This document shows, piece by piece, positions 22,524 through 34,775 of a stretch of DNA of 64,000 bases. The position numbers and the translations under genes were made by a program. The stretch covers positions 2,532,206 through 2,596,205 of the forward strand of contig RHPI01002069.1 of NCBI GenBank assembly GCA_009103225.1. Direction: 5' to 3'. The DNA comes from Chlorokybus atmophyticus. Its lineage: Eukaryota > Streptophyta > Chlorokybophyceae > Chlorokybales > Chlorokybaceae. The notes under the pieces are model-generated. The model was not told the origin of the DNA. It did no database searches and saw only the letters and a program-made list of their open reading frames with translations. Numbering within the stretch: the stretch's first letter is position 1; each line of letters opens with the position of its first letter.

Positions 22524-22894
22524 AGGCATTCAGGCTATTGTGCAAGTGCGTCTAAGGGAAGGCTTTACAAATAGGGTGTTGGGGAAGATCATTGAAGGGG
22601 GTGCTAACTAGTATGAAATGTACTTGGTGTACTTACTATTACGGTTGTTGTGACATACCAGCAGTCTTGTATAAGTTGAGAGTGACTTGTTGTAACGTAG
22701 TGTGAGTCTTATGTCTTGTGATGTTGTAGGAGTGCAACACACAAGTGTAAACACATAAGCATTGCATAAATTAAGAGTGATTCGTGTGCGAGTGTTGTGT
22801 CGCAACAAAAGTGCTGTACACAATTGCGTTGCGTTGCGATTTACATTGACGTCACTCAAATGTGGTATAAGCAATTTTAGGTTGGGCCGGCGTC

Positions 22895-22995
22895 ACATCA
22901 GTGCCCCCCTTCCAATATAATGCCCCCTTGAGATTTTTGGGGGGGTAATTGTATTTAAGGGGGGCACTCTATTCGGGAGGGGGCATTGTATTAGA
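22895..22995. repeat. Inverted C-run/G-run MITE-like segment
   Basis: GTGCCCCCCTTCC and AATGCCCCCTTGA on the left mirror AAGGGGGGCACT and GAGGGGGCATTG on the right. It resembles the larger structure at 34216-34536. Confidence 0.5.
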
Positions 22996-24950
22996 TTACG
23001 ATTACGTTTATTGTCCATACTTGACTGTATGTAACGCAATGAGTAACACAACCGTAGTCTTAATGTAACTTGTTGTTAGTTATTATTGTGAATTGATGTG
23101 ATTACCCAATTAAGTCAATGACAACAACAACAGCAACAACAATTATCATGACCACTCCATTTTCAATTCCAAAGGCTCAGCTTGGTGTTGCGGAGAGTTG
23201 CATACCCCATAGTCTGCTGGGTCTGGACTAAGATTGGGACTACGTGCAAGCCCTGCTATGTAAGTCTAAGATTAGGTTTAAATCCGGGTCTTGTATTGAT
23301 TGTTGTGCGCGAAAGCTCTGCCTACACCTGTTGGATACATGGGCAAGTGAGATAGACACGTACAATTTGTCATAACATGCTGGCTCGTAGCGCTGTGAAC
23401 ATTGCATGTATGTGCATATTGACCCAAAACTACAAGACTCTACAGCTGACATACGTTGCGCTCAAAACCGAGCAGCACAAATATACAGCACAATCAAAGA
23501 AGAAAAGAAAACAGTTGATTGCACTAACTCGAAATGCTTGGCCATGGCTTTCCTTGTTTGCGAGGCGAGGAAAGTGCCTCCTGCTCTCTTGTACGCTCAT
23601 ATTGCAAGCATTTGTTGAGAGAAATGAAACTGTAAGTATACAATAGCCCAGCAAGTGCACATCTTTTGTGGCCAAGCAACTTGCAATAGTACTCTCCTGG
23701 CAGGCCACATGCTTGGTAGCTACCAGGCTGGCAGAACCATCTCACAATCCTTGCCTTACGCAAATAGCTGAAGCCTTACCTCGCCGAGCAAGGCTCCAGC
23801 TCTTTGTGCGTTGAACTCTCCATCTAGACGCTCTGCCCTGCAAACAGCACAACACCTGCGTTGTAGTAGCACGACAGCTGCATGAATGCAATAAAAAGCA
23901 ATGATACTCAAATTCCGGCACGCTTAACACCAAGTAAACAGGTTGACACAGTCGCGTAGTACTCAGTACTGAGTACTAGTACTGAGTACCAGTGCTGGTG
24001 TATGACTTAGTAACAATTGGGGCAGCAAACGAAGAAGTAGATAGAAGCAGGGCAGCTTGCACAAGCATGCATTGCTCCGCGGTGTTACAAGCTCACGCAC
24101 AAGCAACACACCTGTAGGGCGTCGCCGAGCGCCCTCATGAGGAACCTCTGACAATCTCTGCAGCAAGTCCAAAAGTCAAGAAGCAGTAACTAGCAACAGG
24201 CATTGCCTGACTGCTTGCTTGCGGTCAGCCGCTTGGCTGAGCGACTGGCCGCAAGCAAGCAGGTAGCTGCGCCTCTCCCAACACCCGCACCGCCCACCCG
24301 CCCGCCTAACCCCCGTGGCCGCCCAGCCGAATAGAGCTATGCCGGCCGCACAACTGGGCGGGAAAACTTGCAAGTTGTAACATAAAGCTCGGTCAATAGT
24401 AACAATGCAATTCATAGGTCATCTTGACTGAAAATTTCGTAAAGTGCCGTCGCCAAATTAATTATTTTATAAAGATTTTATGGCACTACCGTACAAGCGT
24501 ATATATAGGCTTCTTTAAGAGGCTGATGCAAAGCATGCAAAGCAACATGCGTAGAACCTACAGCAAAACACAAGCAGGGTAAGACTTTATTCAAGCAGGG
24601 GCATACACGCAAGCTATGTGACAACCAAGTGCATGCGAATGGGGTGAAAGGCAGGGCGGGGCAGAGCAGGGCAAGCGGACAAGGCAATCAAGCACAAACC
24701 TGTAGCAACAAATGCTTGCAGTTGGAAGCAGGTACTCAAAGACATCGTTGGCAGCAACGCAGCAGCAGCAAGGCAAGGCGGGTGGGAAGGGTGTGGAGCG
24801 GGTAGTGTACAGTGCTGTGCTGTAAAATTGCAACTGCATCAGTGCTGCGGCACTTGGACTTGAAGGACTTGCTCGTTAAAGAGCCAGCAGTCTCATGAAC
24901 GAATGGCAACTTCGCCTGCAGGCGAACTCAGCCACGTCAATGTTTGGAAC
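22996..24950. other. Gene-less stretch with small palindromes
   Basis: Contains repeated AGTACT/GAGTACT palindromes (23957-23992) and the nested hairpin at 24211-24262, described separately. No gene is supported. Confidence 0.4.
24211..24262. repeat. Nested inverted repeat
   Basis: The outer arms CTGCTTGCTTGCGG (24211-24224) and their complement (24249-24262) enclose a second stem, TCAGCC/GGCTGA (24225-24240, GCTT loop). Confidence 0.8.
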
Positions 24951-25245
24951 TTTTAGATCTTAATGGGTCTCTTCGCATGCAGCATCACTACATCGATGCA
25001 CCAATGTTTGTGACTAGCAGGAGCACTATATGTTGTGTACAACATCATAGTAGCAATAGGGGCAATGCACAAACATAACAGCAACAGCACGACATCACCA
25101 GCATGCAGCACCAGCATGCAACATGCACACCAGCACCAACGCAACAACACCAACATGTAGGCTACCATACAAAATATGGGGGGGCATTTGTACTGCTCCC
25201 CCCACCGCGGACAACCATGCTTACCTGTTAGTGTGCCGTCACTCA

Positions 25246-26980
25246 CCATCTCACCACACTTTACCTGTCGTTCGCTGTTGTCGCACCTCTGCGCCATCAG
25301 CATGTACAATCCATTGTACAATACCCCATACGCCATGCCCGCTGTCCTGTACAACTTTGCGCGCGCGCGCAACATCGAAAGCAATGCGTGCATCGGGTAC
25401 CCACATGACTGCACGCAACAATTGCACCATCTTTTGCAAGAAGTGTGTTCGCGATGTGCAAATGCGTGCAAAGCGTACAACCCAAGAGATAAGCACATCA
25501 AAACTTAGCAGTAGTAGTTTTAGAGATTGCTATCCGGGTGTGGTGCTCGTCACCGTGGGATAAACCTGAATGGTGCTGTTTTGAGCTTGTTAAACTCTCG
25601 TGCGCAAGCCTACATCCCGGGTCTGAAAGATTTTTATGTCCAAGAACGGCATGCGCACACCTTGTGCGAACTGTACAAGCGTCAGCATGTATCGTGGGTA
25701 GATCCCCACCCCAAACACTGCAGGGTCTAAATACATGCAAGCATTGATTTCTGACCGTGCCAACACGAGAAGATCATCAACATATTGGACAACAATGCGT
25801 GCAAATCCGACAGCTACGTTACTGTGCCCCGCCAGCACCAACCTGTTCATAAAGTCCAACTCATATGTGAACAAGTCATACGTAGCAATGAGTACCCCCG
25901 CATTGTTGCTCCTGGGTATACAAACAACTCGTCGGTGGAGCTCATCCTGTGCTATTTGCACATACAACTTGCCGATTAAGTACTCTAGCTTTGCATGCAG
26001 CATATTAGATGTGAACACGCAGGTTACGCCTTCCCTGGTCACCACAGTGTTACATAATCAAGTGCATATCATATATGTAGACTACATATTGGTCGTTTCA
26101 AAACCAAGAATTGCGCCGCAGCGCCGCCGAGTACAACGCCAATCGATCCGACGAGTATTGGGATGGGTGACCGCGCAATTGTCGCCCCACTGAACATTTT
26201 GCCCACTTTGCAACCACAAAGTGCGTACATCATACGCAGCGGTAAAACGCGTACTGTTCCCCCAAAAGTCGCGTACCTTATGACCATGCCACAAAGTGTC
26301 TATCACATCTGCCATACCCTTGTATGCCCGCATGAGCCAAATAGATGCATCTGCAAGAGTAGTGGCATAGGCAGCAGCAATGAAGCGTGGTTTGGGTGGG
26401 TCTTTATGGAGTTTGCCTGTCATGTACAAGTGGTAAATGCATGTGTACCCTCTGCTTTGTTGTAGTAAAGCCTTAGTAGTGTTGTAGGCCTGATGCAACG
26501 CTATAATATCTTTCGAGCTCTGTGAACAGACCTCATAAATTGGCGTTGCTAGTTCTGCACGCAAGCGTTGTAAGTAGTATGACTTGCACATCACCGCCAA
26601 AGTCCCATTACACTTGTCTACTTGCGTGTAAACCATGGACCACTGCAAGTTTTTCAGAAGGTTCCTGTCATTTTCCGTTATGGCATAAGGCACAGTAGGT
26701 TGTTGCTGTGTGTCTTGTAATAAGTCAGCGTAAGTCTCCATTTCTACTAGCAAAGCGGTGGACCACTGCAACAACAAGTTAGGCTGGTTATGGCGTTCCT
26801 GCAGTGCAGCCACAACCCGTCTGACTCATTTCCGCACAGATGTCAATGCATCTTGCACTATCGCCACTGCAACTGGCACACAAAGCTTAGCACCGCAAGT
26901 AACGAGCTCATGCAAAGCATGTCGCCTGTGACAGCATAGTCACATGTCAACACGTGTAGCAAATCACCATGTACCATAGG
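25246..26980 (-). pseudogene. Reverse transcriptase of Penelope-like type, degenerate
   Basis: Minus strand, two main blocks. The first (26813-26082) has an N-terminal helical region, then TQVDKCNGTLAVMCKSYYLQ, HLYMTGKLHKDPPKPRFIAA and ADASIWLMRAYKG, matching the early RT motifs of Penelope-like and related elements (Y-x-LPKxHK, RPI, T). The second (26045-25590) has LEYLIGKLYVQI, VCIPRSNNAGVLIATYDLFT, YVDDLLVLARS (catalytic YxDD) and MPFLDIKIF. The thumb-like continuation RFARICTSRTHFLQKMVQLL (about 25470) ends near 25250. A frame change separates the blocks near 26060, and stops occur at both ends (a TGA upstream, a TAA after RTRV, a TAG near 25545). No GIY-YIG endonuclease was recognised. 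It could also be another RT class using similar motifs. Confidence 0.6.
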
Positions 26981-27089
26981 CAAGTAAGGATTAATGCTAC
27001 ACGCACAAGCTTGCAACTGCAAAACCTCTTGTCGTCTTTATGACAAGCGACAACCTGTTGTTGCAGGCCGTACCCAGCGTATATCTATT

Positions 27090-27345
27090 CAACCTTTAAT
27101 ACTGGCACAAACCTTTTGGATCAATATTGGTCCGTGATTGTGCAAGTCTGGACATGGGCTGCTGCTCTCATGCTATTGGTGGCACAATTTTGTACCATTA
27201 CAGCTATGTAATATAACAACCATTAGTGGCACAGCCTGTATTTTTGATGGCACAGATTTTTTGCAACTTTTTATTACTGGCACAAATGTTTGTGCAAGTG
27301 TTGGCACGAGTTTGTGCCAATATTGGAACGGGGCGCTGGACCCAT
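27090..27345 (+). repeat. Degenerate tandem array of TGGCACA units
   Basis: TGGCACA followed by a T-rich spacer recurs at least seven times (for example at 27103, 27178, 27226, 27250, 27279 and 27301), spaced by roughly 20-50 bases. Minisatellite-like. Confidence 0.6.
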
Positions 27346-28750
27346 GTGCTCGCTTTATTTAATGAAACGAGTTAGATTGTTACTCCCGAAGTAAAGCTGG
27401 ATTTGTAAATCTTAAATGAATATATCAGCATATGTGCTGACAAGTGCACATTGTCAAGGGCATTTCATGAATGCGTAAGTTGAATATCATGTTGATAATC
27501 ATTCATACACCTTCGTTGTCAGTGCATACGCGCACGTCGCTTAAGGAGGATGGCGACAAGGGGGGTACGTGGTTTATGATAAGGCTGTGGCCATATGTAG
27601 TAATTATGGTTACTGTGCTAGTCGTTGTAGCGTTAATGAGATGAGTGTTCATGACATCAGCAAGCAGGCCATCGTGAGTTTGTAGGGGGTGGGACCGTGT
27701 GCTATGCCTTCTTAGCCACTCATCTTCAACAGCAGTACTGACAATATTATTGCTATTCAACTCTTGGTGCAGGTTCTCAACCAGCTCGATGCACGTCTAA
27801 GATGCGCAAGGTATTCCAACACAATACCCCAAGCAATGCCCACCTGTGCCGCAACACTTTACTGCAGCGGTAAATTACATGCGGCACAGATTGCATGCTG
27901 TTATCACGGCATTTATTGTACAAGTTCCTCACATGCCGTACGTCCATTGAGTCATAATGGACGTGCGTGGCTGAAACTCATCCCACTAGCAGCGAACACG
28001 TCCTGCATAACAACCAGGATTATGTGCACGTGGGGCGTGTTATCGTAGTGTGACTATATGATCGTTGTCACACATAATCGCAAACCTTACTTCCTCCCCC
28101 TGTTGCTGCGCAGTATTATACGCATATAGAATGATGGGCAAAACATATGTCTCACACCTTGGCCTAGCGTTAATGCTCATGAGCATTGCGTTGTGGCGTT
28201 GCTGGGCATAGACCCCAACGCCCATGAAAGCCGTTGTGAAAAGTCAAGGTTGACAACAGATGTACTACTTGCAACCATGAACAGTAGTTCCGCTGCCATG
28301 CCTTCATATCATGTCTTTTTATAGATAGTACAATTGGTACCCACCTTGACAAAAGGGCACATCAAACATACTCAGGTGTTCCTCATGGTGCTACAACACA
28401 CTTGAGGCAGCTGCATCCTGGAAAGGGAAAGGGAAATAACATTACCCATGGGCTTGCTAGGGTCAGTAGCCGTTGAGGTTAATGGCCGGTGATCAACCGG
28501 CATCAGTGTGACAGTCACATTCAGCAAAGGGGCAGCAGCAGAGCAATGCATGTGTGGTGACTGTGCCATGTCACATGAACAGTAACCGTCATCCATGAGC
28601 TCAGCACCTCTACGTGCAGCAACGTCGTCAAACAGGTTAAGGAACTGCACAATTGGCAAGAACAACAGTGGCCAGCTGGCACAACAGCAGGGCCTTGTTT
28701 CTGCAATGGGTCCATTGGTAGACCGCAGAGTATGCGCAAAATGAGCTGAG
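27346..28750. other. Gene-less stretch
   Basis: Several overlapping ORFs under 100 codons, none with a recognisable domain. Confidence 0.35.
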
Positions 28751-28756
28751 CTAGTT

Positions 28757-29089
<333 letters not shown>

Positions 29090-29127
29090 TCCGTGCCTTG
29101 CTTTGTGCAACTAACTGATACCGTTTG

Positions 29128-32100
29128 TCATCCCGCATCAGGGGTTGTCTTCATTTCACTATTCAGCATTGCTCCACAAGGCCCTTTGTCTCTTGTATCT
29201 GTCTGGAGAAACGCTTCGTACTGCTCGTGACTGATCAGCCGCTTGTCGCCCAAAGCATCAAAAGACCTGCCATTGCAAAAGACATGCAAACCAACATAAA
29301 TCTCGCGCCTTGCAACGTATGCTGCAGTAGACAGTCGATGATGCAGCGAGTGACTGAGTGTTGCGATGAAGCCAAAAACACAAAGGCTGAACAGGAAAGG
29401 GACATAATCTGAACCTGTGCGGCATGATGATGGCGACAAAGCCTTCGGTTTCAGGTGCCCGCGCCAGCAGAGACGGCTCAGACACGAGCCTCTCGTTCAC
29501 TTCGAGCAACACCCCGCTCACACAAGACCTGTACACCAAGTCAACATGCGCACACACGCGCGCGTGCACGCTCACCAGCAGGCAGCGCATGGCACATGCG
29601 CATGCATACAGGGATGCATGTGTACGCGTACGCGCAGACACGCATATGGAGACACACGGGCACATGCATGTATACACACGCATGCACCCACACCCACACG
29701 ACCACACGCACACACACGCGCACAAGCAAACTCCTCATCTTGCTCTTGCCTGACAATGAGACTGGCGCTGTTGCTATTGTTGCTGCCATCAGAGCCATTC
29801 ACCACAATCTGGCAGAGGGCAGAGTTGGGTTCCAACCGTTGCGCCGCGCGCTTGCTCTTGCCCGCGGGCACGCGCTCGGCACGGTTGCCGCCACCCTTCC
29901 CGCCCCGCCCAACATTGAAATCCACCTTGAGGCTGTTGTTATTGTTGTACTTGTGGTTGTGGTCGTTGTCACCATTGTTGCCGTTCTTGGCGAGAAGAGC
30001 TTGGAGCAGCGTGTTGGCTGCAGTAAGGCCCACCACACATAGCCTAGATACAAACATACAAGTCATGAAGCCATCTACAGGCCTGGTTGTACGCTGTTTG
30101 ATAGATGACAAGCACCCGTGTCAAGGTTGAGAGTTTCCTATTGTGGCTTCTGCGCACATACCTACCCGTTGGGGTGCGCGTAGACGTAGTGGTGGTGCCC
30201 TGGCTGGTTGCCCACATCTGCAGACCCATACATACAATCATCCACAATTGCAGCCCGCATGCATGCAAAGAGTCAGAGCACATACGATAAATAGACAGAG
30301 GTTCTATTCTCCTTAAGCGGAGCATGCAGCATGCCGTGCGATGCTTTGAGACCCACAGCACAAAGTACAAAACAACCTTGCGCTCAAACGCAACATGGAC
30401 TACTTGTTGCGTGTCCTCCTCCTCCTCCTCCAACTCAACATCTTCACTATCATCAACAACACTCACCGACAGCGTAGCGTCGTCGGAACATGCGTTCCAC
30501 GGCGGGCGGCGGTCGTGCTCCCGGGGCGGGCAGCGTTTCGGGCGTCACGATCGTAGACAACTCAGCAGCGCCTCCGCCTCCCTGTCTGCCCTCGCCCGCG
30601 CAGGCCGCCATCCCCGCCGACAACCTTCCCCCCGCCGCCGCCGGTGGTGTGTCGTCGTCGTCGCTTGGAGTTGTTCACATGCAGCGATTGGTTGGCTCAA
30701 TGCCCACTGCCTTGCCTTGTGTTGGTGTTCATGTTTGCTTGTGCTGTTACTTTGTGGTTGTGGTGGCTTTAGCGTTGCTACCCATAAAGTTTGTCCAGGC
30801 AAAGCCCACACAAGTAGAGTAGAGCCTTCAGCCTAGTGGACACAACGCAGTTCCTTTCCGTGCCAGCCAACAACTTGACATGCGCGCGCGTATCTGCCTA
30901 CCTGTGCGTGTGTATGTGTGGGCGCGCGTGCACATGCATGTGGGTGAATCAGCTCTTGTATGGGTGCATGCGCGCGCGTATGCTTGTCCAACTCCAGCAC
31001 AGAGGAGTATGGATGGGATGTGCGTGCAGCAAGCGGAGGAGACTTTGTTGCAATAGGCCATCATACGCACAATGACCCACCTCTCCGCACAAGTCCACGT
31101 CATGCCAGCAGCAACACACAGTTGCCAAAGTTGACAGAAACTACACCGAGCTGACACATCCAGCACTCGGTAGCTGTGATACTCACGTTGTGCGTATAGG
31201 ACAACCTGTATAGTGACACAGTTTCATTGCTCTAAGCATTTACATCTCTACAGAAGTTGTGCATGTGACTTGCACGAGGGGGTCTATGTATGTGGTATCA
31301 CAGCACGCCCAGGCCCGCCACATGCCCTCTCCTTCGAGCCGATTCAATCTCCGCCTTCGTGTCCTCGAGTGTGGTGTACTGGTAGGCCCTCTCCACCTCA
31401 CCCTCGCACCCGCTGCCGCGCAGGAGAAGCGCGCTGCGCCAACGTGCCTCCACAGCTCTCACCTGAAACACATGGTTGGAACACAACGAGAGAGAAACAA
31501 CCATCATTACCATTGCTAATATTGATCGTAACGACAGCAACAACCACAATAGCAGCAGCAACAGCAGCCGCAGCCGCAGCCACAGCCACAGCCACAGCCA
31601 CAGCCACAGCAACAACAACAACAACAACGACAACGACACAAAACCAACAGCAACAGCAACCACAACAACATAAAACACAACCGTACTACATACTTGTCGT
31701 TTGTACAAGTCTTCTGCAGCTGCGTGCATCACGCTCGGTTCGAGTGTTGTCTGGGTGGGGACAGGTAGACCCGACAGTAATGACTTGTTGGGTATCGGCA
31801 TTGATGCGCGCGCGTATTTGTCGACCTCGCCTCTTGTTACGTGTGGCCTGACGAGGTTATGAGTCTCATCGCTGCACCAGAGCACGCCATAGCGGGTGTC
31901 ATAGCCAACCTGCACGCATGTTGCAATGAATGATATATAGCTACATGGCTGACACAAAGTGCTTATGAACTTCGCAAGCATACATATGGTACAGATAGCC
32001 TTGCGTGAACTTCTCCTGTACACACTGCAGTGTGCATGTGCGCACGCATGCGCGCGCACACACGCACACATACACGTCCACGCGCACTCACATACTGCTT

Positions 32101-33712
32101 CGTACCTGTGTGCCGGTGTCAAACATGCTGCCCACTTGAACTTGTGCATCGCACTTCAACAATGTTGTCTCAACCTGACCTCCGCCAGCTTGTTTGACCA
32201 TTGTCCTAACACTGATATCGTCTTCATCTCTGCCTTCAGACGACGTCGATGCCACTGATGCGCTTTTCTGCCTCACCGATATCGCCACCAACGCAGGGGG
32301 GGACCCCAGCACAGACTCTTCGATATCTCCTGAACCCTCACTATAATCCTCGTCCTCCTTGAACCTTCTGAACTGGTCTGTGTGCAAAGCAACAACAGCA
32401 TCCTGCTTCCCGCGAATACCATCGCTATCTTCTCCAATAACCTCCTCCTCATCATCAAAATCACTAACAACATCAGCTACATCACCACCAGCAGCATCTC
32501 CAATGTCATCCGCAACATCTTCCTCGTCCGATATCACCGGAAGGTCTGATGCGAGCATGATGTTGTCTCCCCTGAAGGATGTCCGATATCGTTGTGGCGG
32601 TGATACGCTCTCCACTGGTGAGACGATATCTCCTCCTTCGCTGTCGCTATCGAGCTCCAATGCGGATGCCAACATGATCCTCTCACCGGTCTTGCTCGCC
32701 AACATCTGCGCGGCTTGCTGCAGCGTGGGGTTGTTGTTGTTGTTGTTGTTGGTGGCGGTGGCGGTGGTGTTGACTTTAATGGCCTCCTGTTTGTGGTCGG
32801 TGAAGTGTGGCACAAAGTCTGGGAGTGATTGTCTTGTGGTGGCGGCGTTGGCAGGCTGAAGTCTACCTGCACGCAAAGTGAAGGCAAGTGTGTCGACGAG
32901 GTTCCATGTAGATTACGCATATTGGCAGTCTCAAACACGCATGCGCATGCGCGCGCGTGCATGCGCATGTAAGTGCGTGTGTGTGTGTGTGTCTACGTGT
33001 GTGCACATGCAAGTGCGTGCATGTGTGTACACATGCGCATGTGTGCTTGTGCAGGCCCGATCACACATGCATGTACGCCTTGTCATGCACTGTCAGACGG
33101 ATCACAAGCGTATTCAACATAACCAGGTGTGATACTGACCTCATAATATTCTGCGCTTTGCCCACTTTCATTACTTCAGTGTACTTACCAGGATGGAGAT
33201 CCACCCGAGTTGAAGATGGTGCCACCACAACGGTGTCGCTGAGCCGCCGCGAGGGCGACCGCAGCGCAGTCTCCCTCGCCATCACAGCGTCCATAAGCTT
33301 TCATACGCAGGAAATAGTCAAACACAAACCCATACACTCGCAATCACCATGCCATACATTGCTCATGCCCTTATGTGTCAAAACATGTTGCTGCTACTAC
33401 TCCCATCCCCACCTTAGCGCTGCCAGCTGTGCCTTCAGACTCTGTGTGCCTGCGCCGCCCCCGCCGTCTCGCTTTCGCCTGTGACATGTTCCCATCATCC
33501 TGACCATTACCATGCAGCTCTCTCATCCCCCCCTTTTTCTTGTTGTTCTCATCCTTGCTCTTCTTCTGGGCGGCGTACTTGGCCGCCAGGGCATCCGCCC
33601 TGGCCAGCACTCCCGAGGCATCGGTGGCGGCGCTGGCGGCGCTGCTGCCGCGAGAAGGGAGGAACGAGGAGGACGGCGGAGGAGGCTGGCTGTACGCACG
33701 GTAGAGGTTCAT
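29128..33712 (-). CDS. Multi-exon acidic, low-complexity protein of unknown function
   Basis: Minus-strand gene with clear splice sites. Exon 1 starts at the ATG 33710-33712 (MNLYRAYSQPPPPSSSFLPS) and ends at 33413 (GSAK/GTGGGG). Exon 2 is 33297-33190 (RETALRSPSRRLSDTVVVAP), exon 3 is 32866-32106 and exon 4 is 31909-31694 (VGYDTRYGVLWCSDETHN). Phases agree across 1-2-3-4. Exon 3 has a poly-Asn run and acidic stretches (SDFDDEEEVIGEDSDG). Further exon-like blocks follow less certainly: 31462-31320, 30650-30475, about 30460-30350 (EDVELEEEEEDTQQV), 30040-29750, about 29530-29400 (VNERLVSEPSLLARAPETEG) and 29281-29128. The last few resemble the region before the WD repeats in dynein-2 intermediate chains, but only weakly and from memory, and no WD repeats are seen. 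It is probably a real host gene; function unknown. Confidence 0.55.
31540..31680 (+). repeat. CAG/CAA/CCACAG microsatellite in an intron
   Basis: A run of AGCAGC, CCACAG and AACAAC units between exons 4 and 5 of the acidic gene. Confidence 0.85.
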
Positions 33713-33799
33713 TGCTGCCGGCGGCGACGACGCCAACGACGGCAACAACGCGGCCGCTGTTGTCGCCACCGTCACGTGAGTGCTGAGGGACGGATATCA

Positions 33800-34215
33800 A
33801 CTCTGCAGTCGCGGATTTCGGCAGCTTGGCCAGTTCATCAATCCAGTCGTCTGCTTACCAGTAGCACTCCAATGCAAGCCTTCCTGAATGCATAGGGTGA
33901 AATGAAGGGGTATGCACAAGACAGTTGATATTGCGACTTTTTGAATTATAAGAATAGTAATGATAATGACATTAATAGCGCAAGCACCTGAAGCTCGAAA
34001 TACCTTAATCCATCGTTAACAACTTTGAAAAAAAGTGCATGAATGTGATTGTGTTGCAAGCTGTGTATTTATAACGTTTAGCATTATAATTCATGGCCCA
34101 CAATCCGGGATTGTCAGATGCGTAATTGCTCATATTCAATCGAGCTCACCACGCTCGCAATCGTGCAGATCAAGTAGGGAAAAAACGTATGCAAGTATGC
34201 AAGCACTTCACGTAT
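33800..34215. other. Gene-less stretch upstream of the acidic gene
   Basis: Probable 5' region of the minus-strand gene; no promoter motif can be assigned. Confidence 0.35.
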
Positions 34216-34536
34216 CGTATTTACTCTGATAAGAGCCCCCCTCCAATAAAACCCCCCTCAGCAAAAAGGGGTTGGGGGGCTGTAAAAAAAGTGCCCATTT
34301 GCGGGCGAGTTATGCCCCTAATAGAGCCCCCCTCAGCAAAAGGGGTGGGATGGGGGCTGTAAATAAAGAAGGGGGGGAGGGGGGGGGNNNNNNNNNNNNN
34401 NNNNNNNNNNNNNNNNNNNNNNNNNNNNNNNNNNNNNNNNNNNNNNNNNNNNNNNNNNNNNNNNNNNNNNNNNNNNNNNNNNNNNNNNNNNNNNNNNNNN
34501 NNNNNNNNNGGGGGGGACTGTATTAGAGTAAATACG
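34216..34536. mobile_element. MITE-like element with 12-bp terminal inverted repeats and an internal N gap
   Basis: CGTATTTACTCT at 34216 is the exact complement of AGAGTAAATACG ending at 34536. Internally GAGCCCCCCTC-x-AA occurs twice, followed by G runs and Ns (34388-34509). No coding potential; no clear target duplication. Confidence 0.65.
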
Positions 34537-34775
34537 GTAATGTCGCTTATGTGTACCGTCACAAATTTTACAAATAAGTACTGCTCGGTTTTTGGCTTGG
34601 AGTCGTGCTGTTGTATATTGATATTGTTACTTTCTGCCTTACGCAAAGCCTATCATGTTGTACTTGATTGTAACGATACGCCCGCACACTACATTCAAAT
34701 GCCATAATATATCACAAGAAAATATACTTTTTTGTACTATTATCACATATGATGAAATTGGACATACAAGCATTA

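Noticed and set aside
29456-30130. Plus-strand ORFs of about 195-237 codons
   Set aside because: They are complementary to exon-like blocks of the minus-strand gene and are His/Thr-rich translations of CA repeats.
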